Counted from the stretch's first letter, positions 36,759-45,610 are shown. The stretch is DNA of 64,000 nt from an uncultured Verrucomicrobiota bacterium (GCA_903869675.1 CAIQAB010000002.1:124001-188000); one strand, 5' to 3'. Made by a program: numbers and translations. Notes: generated by a model from the sequence alone, not told the origin.

Positions 36759-37853
36759 TCAGGCCGAGGTCTTCGTGAAGATGCCTTTGAGGTTCATCTC
36801 CAGCGCCGACGGGTTGGGCGAGAAGCGGAGGCCGTCGGCTTTGCTTACCTTGCCTGCCTTGATCTGGCGGTAGATGTCGCGGTTAAAGGAGTAAGTGCCG
36901 GTGTCGGTGCCGGTGTCGAGCAGGCCCTGGATTTTATCATTATATCCCTCGAGAATAAGGTTTCGCACCGTGGCGTCGGCGGTGAGGATCTCATTGACGG
37001 GCACGCGGTCGCCGCCGTCGAGCGCAGGCAGAAGTCGCTGACAGATAAAACCACGAAGCGACCCGGCAATCTGGCGGCGGGCAAGCAACTGCTGCTCAGG
37101 TGGAAAAAACTCGATCAAGCGGGTGAGCGACTGGGCCACCGTGCCGGCATGCATGGTTGAGAGCACAAGGTGTCCGGTTTCGGCGGCGGAGATAGCCGTC
37201 TCGAAGGTCTCACGGTCACGCATTTCGCCGATGAAAATGATATCGGGATTTTGGCGCAAGACGGCGCGGATCGCGAGGGCGAAGTTCGGCACGTCGAGTC
37301 CAATCTCGCGCTGCTGGAAAACCGATTTTTCGTCCTGGAAGGTGAACTCGATCGGGTCCTCCAGCGTGACGATGTGGCGGTCCAGGTTGTAATTGATCCA
37401 GTTGAGCATGGCCGCCATGGTCGAGCTCTTGCCCGAACCGTTGGCGCCGCAAACCAGCAGGATGCCATCCTTGGCCTTGGCCAACGGGAGTATCGAATCA
37501 GGCACGAGACCGAGCTGCTCAAAGGTCGGGATGGCGGCCTTAATGTGGCGGAAAACTAGGCTAACCATGCCGCGCTGGCGGAAGGCGTTGACGCGAAAAC
37601 GGCCGACCTCAGGCGCGACGTAGGCGAAGTCGACCTGACCAAGCTCAATCCAGCTTTGCGCAAAGACTTTGGGCAAGTGCTCGGCGACAAAGGCCTCGGT
37701 CTCCTCGGGCGTGATCGCATCCATATCGACCGGATTGAGCCGACCGGAGAGGCGCACGTAGCCGGGTTTACCTGACTTTATGATGATGTCGCTGGCCCCG
37801 GAATCGACCGCAAGTTTCAACAGGTCGTTAATCACTTCGGTGTGCGGGGTCAT
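36759..37853 (-). CDS. PilT-type retraction ATPase
   Basis: 364 residues from the ATG at 37853 (MTPHTEVINDLLKLAVDSG). It shows the PilT layout: SGASDIIIKSGKP, VGRFRVNAFRQRGMVSLVFRHI, a nucleotide loop GANGSGKSS (136-144), IVTLEDPIEFTF, IIFIGEMRDRETFE, STMHAGT and VRNLILEG, the AIRNLIRE-type C-terminal motif of PilT. The Walker A has Ala-Asn where PilT normally has Pro-Thr, but the GSGKS core is intact. No cysteine pairs, so it is not PilB/GspE. It could power retraction of the pilus-like fibre. The longer frame to 37928 overlaps the divergent dapA promoter region. Confidence 0.93.
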   Translation of the reverse strand: MTPHTEVINDLLKLAVDSGASDIIIKSGKPGYVRLSGRLNPVDMDAITPEETEAFVAEHLPKVFAQSWIELGQVDFAYVAPEVGRFRVNAFRQRGMVSLVFRHIKAAIPTFEQLGLVPDSILPLAKAKDGILLVCGANGSGKSSTMAAMLNWINYNLDRHIVTLEDPIEFTFQDEKSVFQQREIGLDVPNFALAIRAVLRQNPDIIFIGEMRDRETFETAISAAETGHLVLSTMHAGTVAQSLTRLIEFFPPEQQLLARRQIAGSLRGFICQRLLPALDGGDRVPVNEILTADATVRNLILEGYNDKIQGLLDTGTDTGTYSFNRDIYRQIKAGKVSKADGLRFSPNPSALEMNLKGIFTKTSA

Positions 37854-37934
37854 TCGAGAGGGGACGGAAATAAGTTTACGCGGGGAGTATTTGACCGCAC
37901 CAAACCGCGCAAGGTAACGTTTCCGCAAATTGAC

Positions 37935-38834
37935 ATGAAAAAGCGCCCGCTGACCGGCACCATCACCGCCCTCGTGACTCCGTTTCGCAAACAGGCCGTC
38001 GCCTACGACGACCTCGCCAAGCTGGTGGAGGCGCAGATCAAGGGCGGCATCGACGGCATCGTGCCCGTCGGCACCACCGGGGAATCCCCCACCCTATCGC
38101 ACGATGAACACCTCGAAGTTATCCGCGCGACCATCGCGGCCGCCCGCGGTCGCGTGCCGGTGATCGCCGGCACCGGGTCCAACTCCACCGCCGAGGCGGT
38201 GGAACTCACCTCGCTCGCCACCGCGGCGGGCGCCGATGCCGTGCTGGTGGTCGCCCCCTACTACAACAAACCGTCCCAAGAGGGCGTTTTCAGCTATTTT
38301 TGCGCGGTAGCCGAGGCGACCGACAAACCCGTCATCCTCTACTCCATACCCGGCCGCTGCGGAATCGAAATCAGCGTCGGCGTGGTCGAGCGACTCCGTG
38401 CCCGCTACCCTCACGTCGCCCACATCAAGGAGGCCGGCGGCTCGGTCGATCGCGTGGATCAGCTCAAGCAGGCACTGGGCAAAGACCTCACCGTCTTGAG
38501 CGGCGACGACGCCCTCACCCTGCCCTTCATGGCGGTCGGTGCCGAGGGCGTGATCAGCGTCGCCTCCAACCTCCTGCCCCGCGAAGTCGGCCGCCTCGTC
38601 GAGCTCGCCCTCGCCAACGATTTTGCCAAGGCCGGCGCCGCCCACCGCCGCCTCTACCCGGTATTTAAGTCTCTCTTCCTCGAGCCCAATCCCGTCCCCG
38701 TGAAATTCGCGATGCAAGGCGCCGGCCTGATCGGCTCCGCCGAGGTGCGGGGCCCACTTAGCCCCATCACCAAACCCACCAAGGCCGCTGTGCTTGCCGC
38801 TTTGGCGGCCTTTGAAGTTTCCGCCAAAAAGTAA
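37935..38834 (+). CDS. dapA: 4-hydroxy-tetrahydrodipicolinate synthase
   Basis: 299 residues from the ATG at 37935 (MKKRPLTGTITALVTPF). The Schiff-base lysine is K165 in AHIKEAGGS, with the catalytic tyrosine Y136 in LYSIPGRCG and the pyruvate-binding GTTGESPTL near residues 46-54. It condenses pyruvate with aspartate semialdehyde in lysine/diaminopimelate synthesis. The usual YNVPGR reads YSIPGR. It is the first gene of a dapA-dapB-ruvA cluster and is divergent from the PilT-like gene with an 81-bp gap between them. Confidence 0.97.
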   Translation: MKKRPLTGTITALVTPFRKQAVAYDDLAKLVEAQIKGGIDGIVPVGTTGESPTLSHDEHLEVIRATIAAARGRVPVIAGTGSNSTAEAVELTSLATAAGADAVLVVAPYYNKPSQEGVFSYFCAVAEATDKPVILYSIPGRCGIEISVGVVERLRARYPHVAHIKEAGGSVDRVDQLKQALGKDLTVLSGDDALTLPFMAVGAEGVISVASNLLPREVGRLVELALANDFAKAGAAHRRLYPVFKSLFLEPNPVPVKFAMQGAGLIGSAEVRGPLSPITKPTKAAVLAALAAFEVSAKK

Positions 38835-38841
38835 CCCCGCC

Positions 38842-39573
38842 ATGCCGACGCGAATCACCATCATCGGAGCCAAGGGCCGCATGGGCCAGGCCAACCTCAC
38901 CGCCGCCCGCGAGGCGGGGGCAGAGGTCGTCGCTGCCCTGGATCAGGGCGACGATCTCGCCGCCGGCATCGCCGCCGCTGACGTCGTCATCGACTTTAGC
39001 TTCCACGCCGCCACCGCCGAGATCCTCCGCCTTTGCATCGCCCACGGAAAAGCCCTCGTAATCGGCACCACCGGGCATTCCGCCGAAGAGAAAAAACACC
39101 TGCTGGCCGAGGCCGCCCGCATCCCCTGCGTCTGGTCCGGCAACTACTCCGTCGGTGTAAACCTGCTCTTCGCCCTGACCCGCCGCGCCGCCTCCGTGCT
39201 CGGGAGCGACTACGACGCCGAGGTCGTGGAGATGCACCACCGCTTCAAGAAAGACGCCCCCAGCGGCACCGCCGCCCGTCTGCTCGAAATCATCCTGGAG
39301 GAACGCAAACTCGGGGCCGACGCCCTGCGCCACGGTCGCGAGGGCATCACCGGCGAGCGCACCGCCACCGAGGTAGGCATCCACGCCCTGCGCGGGGGCG
39401 ATGTAGTGGGCGATCACACCGTGATGTTCGCCGCCCTCGGCGAACGCCTCGAACTCGTGCACAAGGCCTCCGACCGCGGCATTTTCGCCCGGGGCGCCGT
39501 CCGCGCCGCCGCCTGGGTCACCCACCGCCCCGCCGGCGTCTACGATATGCAGGACGTGCTCGGGCTGAAGTGA
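38842..39573 (+). CDS. dapB: 4-hydroxy-tetrahydrodipicolinate reductase
   Basis: 243 residues from the ATG at 38842 (MPTRITIIGAKGRMG), seven bases after dapA. The nucleotide loop is GAKGRMG, followed by DVVIDFSFHAAT, VIGTTGHS and the family signature EMHHRFKKDAPSGTA that carries the catalytic His and Lys. It performs the NAD(P)H-dependent step after DapA. The longer frame to 38794 overlaps dapA and is not needed. Confidence 0.97.
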   Translation: MPTRITIIGAKGRMGQANLTAAREAGAEVVAALDQGDDLAAGIAAADVVIDFSFHAATAEILRLCIAHGKALVIGTTGHSAEEKKHLLAEAARIPCVWSGNYSVGVNLLFALTRRAASVLGSDYDAEVVEMHHRFKKDAPSGTAARLLEIILEERKLGADALRHGREGITGERTATEVGIHALRGGDVVGDHTVMFAALGERLELVHKASDRGIFARGAVRAAAWVTHRPAGVYDMQDVLGLK

Positions 39574-39583
39574 AGGTCCCCCC

Positions 39584-40198
39584 ATGATAACCTCCATCCA
39601 AGGCCTGCTGACCGAATGCACGCCGCTGCGCGCCGTCGTTGAGGTGAATGGCTTCGGCTATGAGGTAAACATCCCCGTGACCACCGCTGAAAAGCTGCCC
39701 GCGCCCGGCGCCCAGGTGAAACTTCACACCCTGGTGATTTACCGCGAGGACGCCCAGACGCTCTATGGTTTCGCGACCCCGGCGGAACGCGATTTTTTCC
39801 GCCTCATGATCGAGACGGTCTCGGGCGTGGGCCCCAAGCTCGCCCTCACCATCATGAGCCGGATGTCCCTACCCGTGCTCGAAGGCGCGATCCGCGACGG
39901 TGACGTAAACTCCCTTTCGAAGTGCCCGGGCATCGGGAAAAAAACCGCCGAGCGTCTGGTGGTGGAGCTACGCGCCAAGGTCGGCGCGAGCGGCGGTCCG
40001 TCACCGGTGGCCGGCCCTGCGGCAGGCGAAACCACCCCGGCGCCATCCGGCGACACCACCCTGCGCGACGCCATCCTCGCGCTCACCGCACTGGGATACA
40101 AGCAGGCCGACGCCGACGCAGCCGTCCGACGGGCTCAGATCGCCCTCGGCGCTGGGGCGACCTCGGAGAAGTTAATCAAGCGCGCGTTGACGGGTTGA
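39584..40198 (+). CDS. ruvA: Holliday junction branch migration protein RuvA
   Basis: 204 residues with the three RuvA domains: an OB fold (MITSIQGLLTECTPLRAVVEV, including VNGFGYEVNIP), a tandem helix-hairpin-helix region (VSGVGPKLALTIMS and CPGIGKKTAERLVVELR) and a C-terminal RuvB-binding helix bundle (LRDAILALTALGYKQADAD) after a Pro/Gly-rich linker. It binds four-way junctions and recruits RuvB. A short AAGG lies before the ATG. It is ten bases after dapB; neither ruvB nor ruvC is adjacent. Confidence 0.96.
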   Translation: MITSIQGLLTECTPLRAVVEVNGFGYEVNIPVTTAEKLPAPGAQVKLHTLVIYREDAQTLYGFATPAERDFFRLMIETVSGVGPKLALTIMSRMSLPVLEGAIRDGDVNSLSKCPGIGKKTAERLVVELRAKVGASGGPSPVAGPAAGETTPAPSGDTTLRDAILALTALGYKQADADAAVRRAQIALGAGATSEKLIKRALTG

Positions 40199-40213
40199 GC
40201 CCGCCGGCGGCGA

Positions 40214-40936
40214 TTATCGCTCGAAGGTGTAAGACGCAGCCTGCACCTGATAACCGGACTGGCCGGACCAGGCGTTGATCGGCCGCGAGGAAAACGCACG
40301 GGGTGTAGAAGCGGCACGGTTCCACTCGGCCAAAGTCGCGGCGCTGACTTCAGGTTCCCAACTCGCAGCCAGCGTGGGGGTGGACTCTTCACGCACGACC
40401 TCGGCCGAATCCGACCAGCGGGAAAAACTGGTTCCACGCTCTTGGACTATGCCCTGGGCGGCCATCGTGAGGTGTTCCGGCATGCGAACCTGCGGACGCA
40501 CCGTCGCGGCCTCGGCCACCAGAACCGCGGCGGGCGCGGCGACTTGCTGAACGAGCGGGGCGGACGGTTCCGAAATCGCGGCGACTTTAACTGCCACCAT
40601 CGGCTGACTGATGCGGGCAACGACTAATGCCACGGCGGCGGCCAACCCGACCGGCACACTCCAAGTGCGCCAGCCCACGACTGGCGCGGCGCGGCGGCCC
40701 ATGCGGGACTCGGCCTGCCGCAGAGCGCGGACCAAGGTGTCCGGCGCGGGCGCGTCCAAGGCGGAGCGACGGAAGAGCTCGGCGCAACCGCGCTGCATAG
40801 CCGCGTAGGATTGAAAGGTGCGGCGGCGCGCCGGGTCGACGGCCAGCGCCCGCTCGAGCAACGCGGCTTCCTCAGCGGAGAGGCGATGATCGAGGTGAAG
40901 GTTGAGCAGTTCCTTGAATTTTTTATCGTCTATCAT
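40214..40936 (-). CDS. Putative anti-sigma factor, single-pass membrane protein
   Basis: 240 residues. The N-terminal 60 (MIDDKKFKELLNLHLDHRL, then AEEAALLERALAVDP) look like an anti-sigma domain without zinc ligands. A membrane segment follows at about 89-108 (WSVPVGLAAAVALVVARI), and then a low-complexity Ala/Val/Pro periplasmic part without recognisable domain. Its start ATG overlaps the stop of the sigma-factor gene (ATGA at 40933-40936), so the two are translationally coupled, a common sign of a sigma/anti-sigma pair. Function is inferred from this coupling and topology. Confidence 0.72.
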   Translation of the reverse strand: MIDDKKFKELLNLHLDHRLSAEEAALLERALAVDPARRRTFQSYAAMQRGCAELFRRSALDAPAPDTLVRALRQAESRMGRRAAPVVGWRTWSVPVGLAAAVALVVARISQPMVAVKVAAISEPSAPLVQQVAAPAAVLVAEAATVRPQVRMPEHLTMAAQGIVQERGTSFSRWSDSAEVVREESTPTLAASWEPEVSAATLAEWNRAASTPRAFSSRPINAWSGQSGYQVQAASYTFER

Positions 40937-41535
40937 TGGTCGTCTTCTCCGATCAGTTCACGCAAGCTATCGCGGGCGCGGGCGATACGGCTCTTCACCG
41001 TGCCGACCGAGATGCCAAGGATGCTGGAAATTTCCTCGTAGGAGAGGTTCTTCACGTTGCGCAGAATCAGGATCTCGCGATGCTTGGCACCGAGTTTCTC
41101 CATGCCCGCGGCGATGCGGTCCACCAACTCCTGGGTCACGGTGACATCCTCGGGCGATTCAGATTCGCCGACGAAGACCTCGGAGAGCGGGGTGTCGTTG
41201 TCCGAGCTAACCGGTTGATCAAAGGAAACGGTGCGATCGCGTTTGCGGCGCCACCAATACCAGTAACGGTTCCGGGCGAGATTGGTCGCGATCTGGTAAA
41301 GCCAGGTCGAAAAGGCCGAGTCGCCGCGGAAATTCGCGAGTCCACGGTGGGCGCGAATAAAGGCGTCCTGGGTTACCTCCTCGGCATCCTGCTGGTTGCG
41401 CAGGAGTTGATGCACCATGCCATAGATCCGGTCCCAATGCCGGGACACCATCTCATCGAACGCAGCGGGATCCCCGCTGCGAAAGCGGTCCACCAAAATC
41501 CGGTCCAAGGCGACTTCTTGCGATTTAGCGGTCAT
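40933..41535 (-). CDS. ECF-type RNA polymerase sigma factor
   Basis: 200 residues. Region 2 (about 10-85) includes AEEVTQDAFIRAHRGLANF and FSTWLYQIATNLARNRYWYW; region 4 (about 140-195) has GAKHREILILRNVKNLSYEE and ILGISVGTVKSRIARAR. The start at 41535 (MTAKSQEVALDRILVD) is chosen because GGAGG lies exactly five bases upstream of it, the strongest ribosome-binding site noticed here; an upstream in-frame start to 41694 would place extra unconserved residues before region 2. It directs transcription of an unknown regulon, probably held in check by the coupled downstream membrane protein. Confidence 0.95.
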   Translation of the reverse strand: MTAKSQEVALDRILVDRFRSGDPAAFDEMVSRHWDRIYGMVHQLLRNQQDAEEVTQDAFIRAHRGLANFRGDSAFSTWLYQIATNLARNRYWYWWRRKRDRTVSFDQPVSSDNDTPLSEVFVGESESPEDVTVTQELVDRIAAGMEKLGAKHREILILRNVKNLSYEEISSILGISVGTVKSRIARARDSLRELIGEDDQ

Positions 41536-41540
41536 GATTT

Positions 41541-41545
41541 CCTCC
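41541..41545 (-). promoter_or_regulatory. Ribosome-binding site of the ECF sigma gene
   Basis: GGAGG on the minus strand, followed by AAATC and the ATG at 41535. It decides the start of the sigma-factor gene and stands out because most genes of the window have no such sequence. Confidence 0.85.
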
Positions 41546-41732
41546 GCTCTCTGACGCGTGGCCGCGACAAATGTTCCGGGAAAATCAGCGGGGGCCGGCG
41601 CCGAAGGCGTTACGGAACCATCCGCCTCGCGGGGCGGCCGGAACGATGAACTCATGAGGACAGCAAAAAGCCGCCCGTAAGCCCGTCCTGTCAATCGTAG
41701 GCACGGCCCGCGCCGGAAAACCCGCCGGTCGC

Positions 41733-42557
41733 TCAGGGAGCGGTCGGCGCAGCCCTGGACGCAGAGCCCGGCTGAAAGCGCGCCGCCTCGGGAATACTTA
41801 ACTCGTCCTCAAGCTCGCGGATACGGCCGAGCACCACATCGGACTGAGCCCCGATATCTTCGGCGGGCAACCCCGGGTGCAGCTGTTTGAGGAAGGCGTA
41901 GGCCTCGGCGTTGCGCCCGAGTTTCCGTAGCAACTCGGCATGGATCCGGGCGGCATAAAACGGGGCGTCCGGAAGGCGGGACGCCTGTAGGTAAAACCTG
42001 GCCGCCGTCTCGACGTCCTTGAGCCGGTTGAGGTGCACGTTGGCGATCTCAAGGATCAAAAGGGGGTCGTTGGGGTGAAACTCCAACGCGTTATCAAGGT
42101 ATCTGATGGCGACGGCGGACTGTTCCTCGTCAAACCGACGTTTCACTGCTTCGGGCACCGCGTCGTAGCCACCGGCTTTATCGATACGCCAGTTGGGCAT
42201 GTCGTAGGCAATCATACGGCTGCCGTTCAGCCAAAAATAGAGGGGACGCGGATCGATCGCTGTCACCAGCTTGATCGAGGTCTGCGTGCCGGGCAGGTCG
42301 TTACCCTCCCAAATCGAGTTGGTGCGTATCCAAAATAAGTCCGCCACAATGGCGCGAAAGCCACCGAGCAACCCGACAGTCACCCCTTGGCCAAGGGCGT
42401 CTTTCAGCGACTCGAGGCGCAACGCGGGTTGACCGGCACGAATCACCGCCCAAGCCGGAGCCTCCAAAGGGCGCAAGGCCACGCCGGCGGCCAAAAGCCC
42501 GAGTGCGACCACGGCGCCGGCGCGAAACGGACGAAGAGCGGAGGGATCAAATCTCAC
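41733..42557 (-). CDS. TPR-like membrane-anchored protein of ABC-2 operon
   Basis: 274 residues from a GTG at 42557 that overlaps the end of the permease gene by 11 bp. It has an N-terminal hydrophobic anchor (FRAGAVVALGLLAAGVAL) and then a helical part with TPR-like repeats (AIRYLDNALEFHPNDPLLIL, NRLKDVETAARFYLQASRLP, LRKLGRNAEAYAFLKQLHP). No enzymatic motif. It is the third gene of an operon with an ABC ATPase and an ABC-2 permease, so it may be an accessory to that transporter. Nothing more specific can be said. Confidence 0.78.
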   Translation of the reverse strand: MRFDPSALRPFRAGAVVALGLLAAGVALRPLEAPAWAVIRAGQPALRLESLKDALGQGVTVGLLGGFRAIVADLFWIRTNSIWEGNDLPGTQTSIKLVTAIDPRPLYFWLNGSRMIAYDMPNWRIDKAGGYDAVPEAVKRRFDEEQSAVAIRYLDNALEFHPNDPLLILEIANVHLNRLKDVETAARFYLQASRLPDAPFYAARIHAELLRKLGRNAEAYAFLKQLHPGLPAEDIGAQSDVVLGRIRELEDELSIPEAARFQPGSASRAAPTAP

Positions 42558-43389
42558 GGTTGCGGAAGCTGTAGACGGCTAGACCACCGATCACCCCGAT
42601 ATAGGCCACCGCGTAGCCGGCGACTTGCAAGGCGACCACGGGAGAGAGTCCCGAGCCCTGGCCGATTTGATCGGCGAGATTAAAGAGCTGGAAGTTGGGG
42701 AAAATAAAACCCAGTGCCCGCACCACCAGCCCGAGAACCGCATTGTCCACGTTGCCCCAAGCATCGCGGGCGAGATATTGCAAATGGCAGATCACCAAGA
42801 CGAAAAACCCGGTCACGACCGTGAAGAGGTTGGTGTTGGAGAAACTCGCGATGAGCAGGACAATAGCCGCCAGCACTCCAAATTTGAGCCACTGGAGAAC
42901 GCCCACCACCAGCAGGTCTCCGTAGGCGATCAGGCGGCCGTTGGCGAAATCCTCGGGCCGGATGTTCATCAGTTGCCCCTCACGATGCCAGAGCAGCGCC
43001 ATCATCAGACCGATAGTCAGCGCGCAAAAGACCCCGATCACCGCAAACACGCCAAGGAATTTGCCAAAAACAAACTCAGCCCGCCAGAGCGGTTTGGCCA
43101 GGAGGGTAAGGGCGGTGCGGTTCTCGATCTCGCTGAAAAAAAGCTGCGCGGTGGTCGCGATAGTCAGCGCTGAACCAAAGAAGATCAGCGCGCCAAAACC
43201 AAAATCAGAGATGAATTTCAACTCGGACGAACCGAAGTTGAACTCACGAAAAAACTGCGCGCTCGCAACCAGACCCACCGCGAGCAGGAGAAGGAAATTA
43301 AACAGCTTTTGCCGGACTGCCTCCAGAAAAGTGTTTCCGGCAATCAGACTTAAACGGGAAAAGGAAAAAGGGACGGAAGCTACACTCAT
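42547..43389 (-). CDS. ABC-2 type transporter permease
   Basis: 280 residues from the ATG at 43389 (MSVASVPFSFSRLSLIAG). About six membrane segments can be seen, for example LFNFLLLLAVGLVASAQF, FGFGALIFFGSALTIATT, FLGVFAVIGVFCALTIGL and VALQVAGYAVAYIGVIGGL. The FFSEIENRTALTLLAKPLWR segment between the second and third is the typical cytoplasmic coupling region of ABC-2 permeases. It partners the ATPase encoded just upstream (67-bp gap). Such exporters move lipids, polysaccharides or peptides; the cargo is unknown. A longer frame from a TTG at 43434 is not supported. Confidence 0.88.
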   Translation of the reverse strand: MSVASVPFSFSRLSLIAGNTFLEAVRQKLFNFLLLLAVGLVASAQFFREFNFGSSELKFISDFGFGALIFFGSALTIATTAQLFFSEIENRTALTLLAKPLWRAEFVFGKFLGVFAVIGVFCALTIGLMMALLWHREGQLMNIRPEDFANGRLIAYGDLLVVGVLQWLKFGVLAAIVLLIASFSNTNLFTVVTGFFVLVICHLQYLARDAWGNVDNAVLGLVVRALGFIFPNFQLFNLADQIGQGSGLSPVVALQVAGYAVAYIGVIGGLAVYSFRNREI

Positions 43390-43456
43390 GGATAGGGGCG
43401 AAAAGAAGGGGCTGTTTAGGATGAAGGGACGCAAATGCTCGCGGTGCGCTTGTCCC

Positions 43457-44371
43457 TCAGGGTTTGGCGTCGAGCGGCACTTCGTTCGAGCCTACGCCAG
43501 CCGAGGCACCGCCAGGGCGGCCGGGCCGCGAGACTTTACTGAGGAAAAGTTGGTCCAGCCGAGCGCGCGGTTGCTCCACGGCATTCAAACTGTGGCCGCG
43601 CGCCGCCAACCAGCCCCGCAGGGCCTCCAGATCAGCCTCGGGCAGCGGATCGACAATCAAGGCCTGCCGATCGCGCTGACCGACTAATTCGAGCACCGAC
43701 CCCTCCACGATCAACTTTCCCCGATCCAGGATCGCGACCCGATCACACACATCCTCGATCTGCGCCAGCAAGTGAGAGGTAATCAGCACTGTTTTACCCT
43801 GCTGCTTGAGCTTGAGGATAAGTTCACACATCTCCGCCGAACCCACCGGATCGACGCCTGCGGTGGGCTCATCCAGCACGATCAGCTTGGGGTCATGCAC
43901 CAGCGCCTGCGCCAGACCGATACGTTGCAACATGCCCTTCGAGTAGGTGCCTACCCGCCGGTCGGCCGCGCCGGAAAGACCCACCCAGTCAATCACCTCG
44001 TCAACCCGGGTCCTCAGCCTGCTCCCGGATACCCCGCACACCCGAGCATAAAACTTAACCAACTCCCGGCCGCTGAGATAACGATAAAAATACGGCGCCT
44101 CCGGCAGGTAACCGACATTCCGCCGGGCCTCGACCCGATTGGCCGGCACCCCGAATACCCGCACGTCACCCACGGTCGCATCCAACAGCCCCAAGATGAT
44201 CTTGATGGTGGTCGACTTGCCCGAACCGTTCGGCCCCAGCAAACCGTAGACCTGCCCCTCCGCGACCTCTAGATTCAAGGCGTCCACTGCCCTGAGCTTA
44301 ACCCCGCGCAGCGTGACAGAGAAGTCCTTGGTTAAACCTTGTATGGATATGGCGGCAACGGGTTGGCTCAT
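43457..44371 (-). CDS. ABC transporter ATP-binding protein (ABC-2 partner)
   Basis: 304 residues with a full nucleotide-binding domain: Walker A GPNGSGKST, Q-loop region NVGYLPEAPYFYRYLSGREL, an altered signature YSKGMLQRIGLAQAL and Walker B LIVLDEPTAGVDPVGS. The C-terminal extension is the usual DUF4162-like tail of CcmA/NatA-type ATPases. It energises the permease at 42547-43389. It is the first gene of the three-gene operon. Confidence 0.95.
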   Translation of the reverse strand: MSQPVAAISIQGLTKDFSVTLRGVKLRAVDALNLEVAEGQVYGLLGPNGSGKSTTIKIILGLLDATVGDVRVFGVPANRVEARRNVGYLPEAPYFYRYLSGRELVKFYARVCGVSGSRLRTRVDEVIDWVGLSGAADRRVGTYSKGMLQRIGLAQALVHDPKLIVLDEPTAGVDPVGSAEMCELILKLKQQGKTVLITSHLLAQIEDVCDRVAILDRGKLIVEGSVLELVGQRDRQALIVDPLPEADLEALRGWLAARGHSLNAVEQPRARLDQLFLSKVSRPGRPGGASAGVGSNEVPLDAKP

Positions 44372-44437
44372 CGGGGAAACAGCGAAGGGGGGAGAAAAAA
44401 GGGGAGAAAAATAAACGCGAATACCAAGCGCAAGTGT

Positions 44438-44716
44438 TCAACGTAAGGCGAATCCTTGGAACTGCGCCACGCGGATTTGTTTCCTGACTTCGGAATTTCT
44501 CACGTAGCCGTGCATTCTGTCCTGCACCGCCGCGACAAACGCGTCCACCCCCTCCGCCGCACCCTCCGCTTCCAAAAGCACCCGACCATCGGCTAAATTT
44601 TGCACAAAACCCGCCACCTCATACTCTTTGGCTACTTGTAAAACCGCCTGACGGAAACCCACGCCTTGCACGTGACCCGAATAAAAAACGGTGAGGTGAA
44701 CGACAGAATGGGGCAT
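44438..44716 (-). CDS. acyP: Acylphosphatase
   Basis: 92 residues from the ATG at 44716 (MPHSVVHLTVFYSGHVQGVG). The phosphate cradle GHVQGVGFRQAV with the essential arginine, and the second block GFVQNLADGRVLLEAEG with the catalytic asparagine, are both present. It hydrolyses acyl phosphates such as acetyl or carbamoyl phosphate in the cytoplasm. The longer frame to 44797 adds a stretch unlike the family. It lies 66 bp upstream of the ABC ATPase gene on the same strand. Confidence 0.95.
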   Translation of the reverse strand: MPHSVVHLTVFYSGHVQGVGFRQAVLQVAKEYEVAGFVQNLADGRVLLEAEGAAEGVDAFVAAVQDRMHGYVRNSEVRKQIRVAQFQGFALR

Positions 44717-44887
44717 GAAAAAATTTCGACGCGAGTTTCTCACAAAGGGTAAAACGTTGGAGGATTTCAACCTGTAATCGCCCGACCCCCTTCGCACCTG
44801 CCTTCACACCAAGAGTAGGGTTTTTCCCGTTGCGTTTCGTGCTTTGTGAAGCATGGTCCGCACAGGGTCGCCGACCCTCAAAAACCA

Positions 44888-45610
44888 ATGGGCAACACGA
44901 ATTCTGAAAACCCGTCCGATAACGATTGGGAAGATCGCGGTGAACTGGTCTGGAATGAATTCGATTGGGAGCGCTATCTCCGCCAACAGGATGAGTCCGT
45001 AGCCAAGTATCTATCTCTTTACGAAGAACTTCAGAATAAATCCGAGCGCCTCGATGAGGCTGCCAGGCAGATGGGTTGGGGTGTCGAGGAGTGGACCAGC
45101 GAGGCTGTGCTGGATGGCGATGACGAGGATGATGACGAGGACAACGACGATGAGTCATCGGAGATGGATCTCGGCGACGAATCCGATCCTTACACCCTTC
45201 ACAAAAATCCCATTTACGTCGCCACCCGCGCCTTGTTCTTGAGCCTGAAACGCAGCTGGGAACAACTGGCCGATTCCCCGGAGCGCGTGCCCCAAAAACT
45301 CGCCCTGAGCTACTACGTGGCACTCATCCGCACCGAAGACCAGGCCATGCAGGCCGTTTCCGCCCTCGATTTTGGCGACTACGCCATGGCCATCAGTCTT
45401 TTTAAGCGAGCTTTGCGGGATTTGAATACCACTCTAGCCTCCCTCCTCGCGGAGGAAACCGAGGCCAACTCCTCGCTCGCTCACTACCGCTCCCTCGCCC
45501 TGCCCCGCCTCTTCGACCTGCGCGAAGTCTGGCTCCGCGTCATGGGCGAATGCCGCGACGAACTCGCCCGCCCATCCTCCGAAGAAACCGACGACGAGTC
45601 GGAAGAGTAA
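44888..45610 (+). CDS. Acidic hypothetical protein
   Basis: 240 residues from the ATG at 44888 (MGNTNSENPSDNDWEDRGE); a GTG at 44846 would add 14. There are no membrane segments. The first 95 residues are very acidic and charged, with an almost uninterrupted Asp/Glu run at about 75-95 (DGDDEDDDEDNDDESSEMD). The rest is helical (YVATRALFLSLKRSWEQLAD; FGDYAMAISLFKRALRDLN) and ends in another acidic tail (SEETDDESEE). The family was not recognised. Divergent from acylphosphatase, followed by the tRNA gene on the other strand. Confidence 0.75.
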   Translation: MGNTNSENPSDNDWEDRGELVWNEFDWERYLRQQDESVAKYLSLYEELQNKSERLDEAARQMGWGVEEWTSEAVLDGDDEDDDEDNDDESSEMDLGDESDPYTLHKNPIYVATRALFLSLKRSWEQLADSPERVPQKLALSYYVALIRTEDQAMQAVSALDFGDYAMAISLFKRALRDLNTTLASLLAEETEANSSLAHYRSLALPRLFDLREVWLRVMGECRDELARPSSEETDDESEE

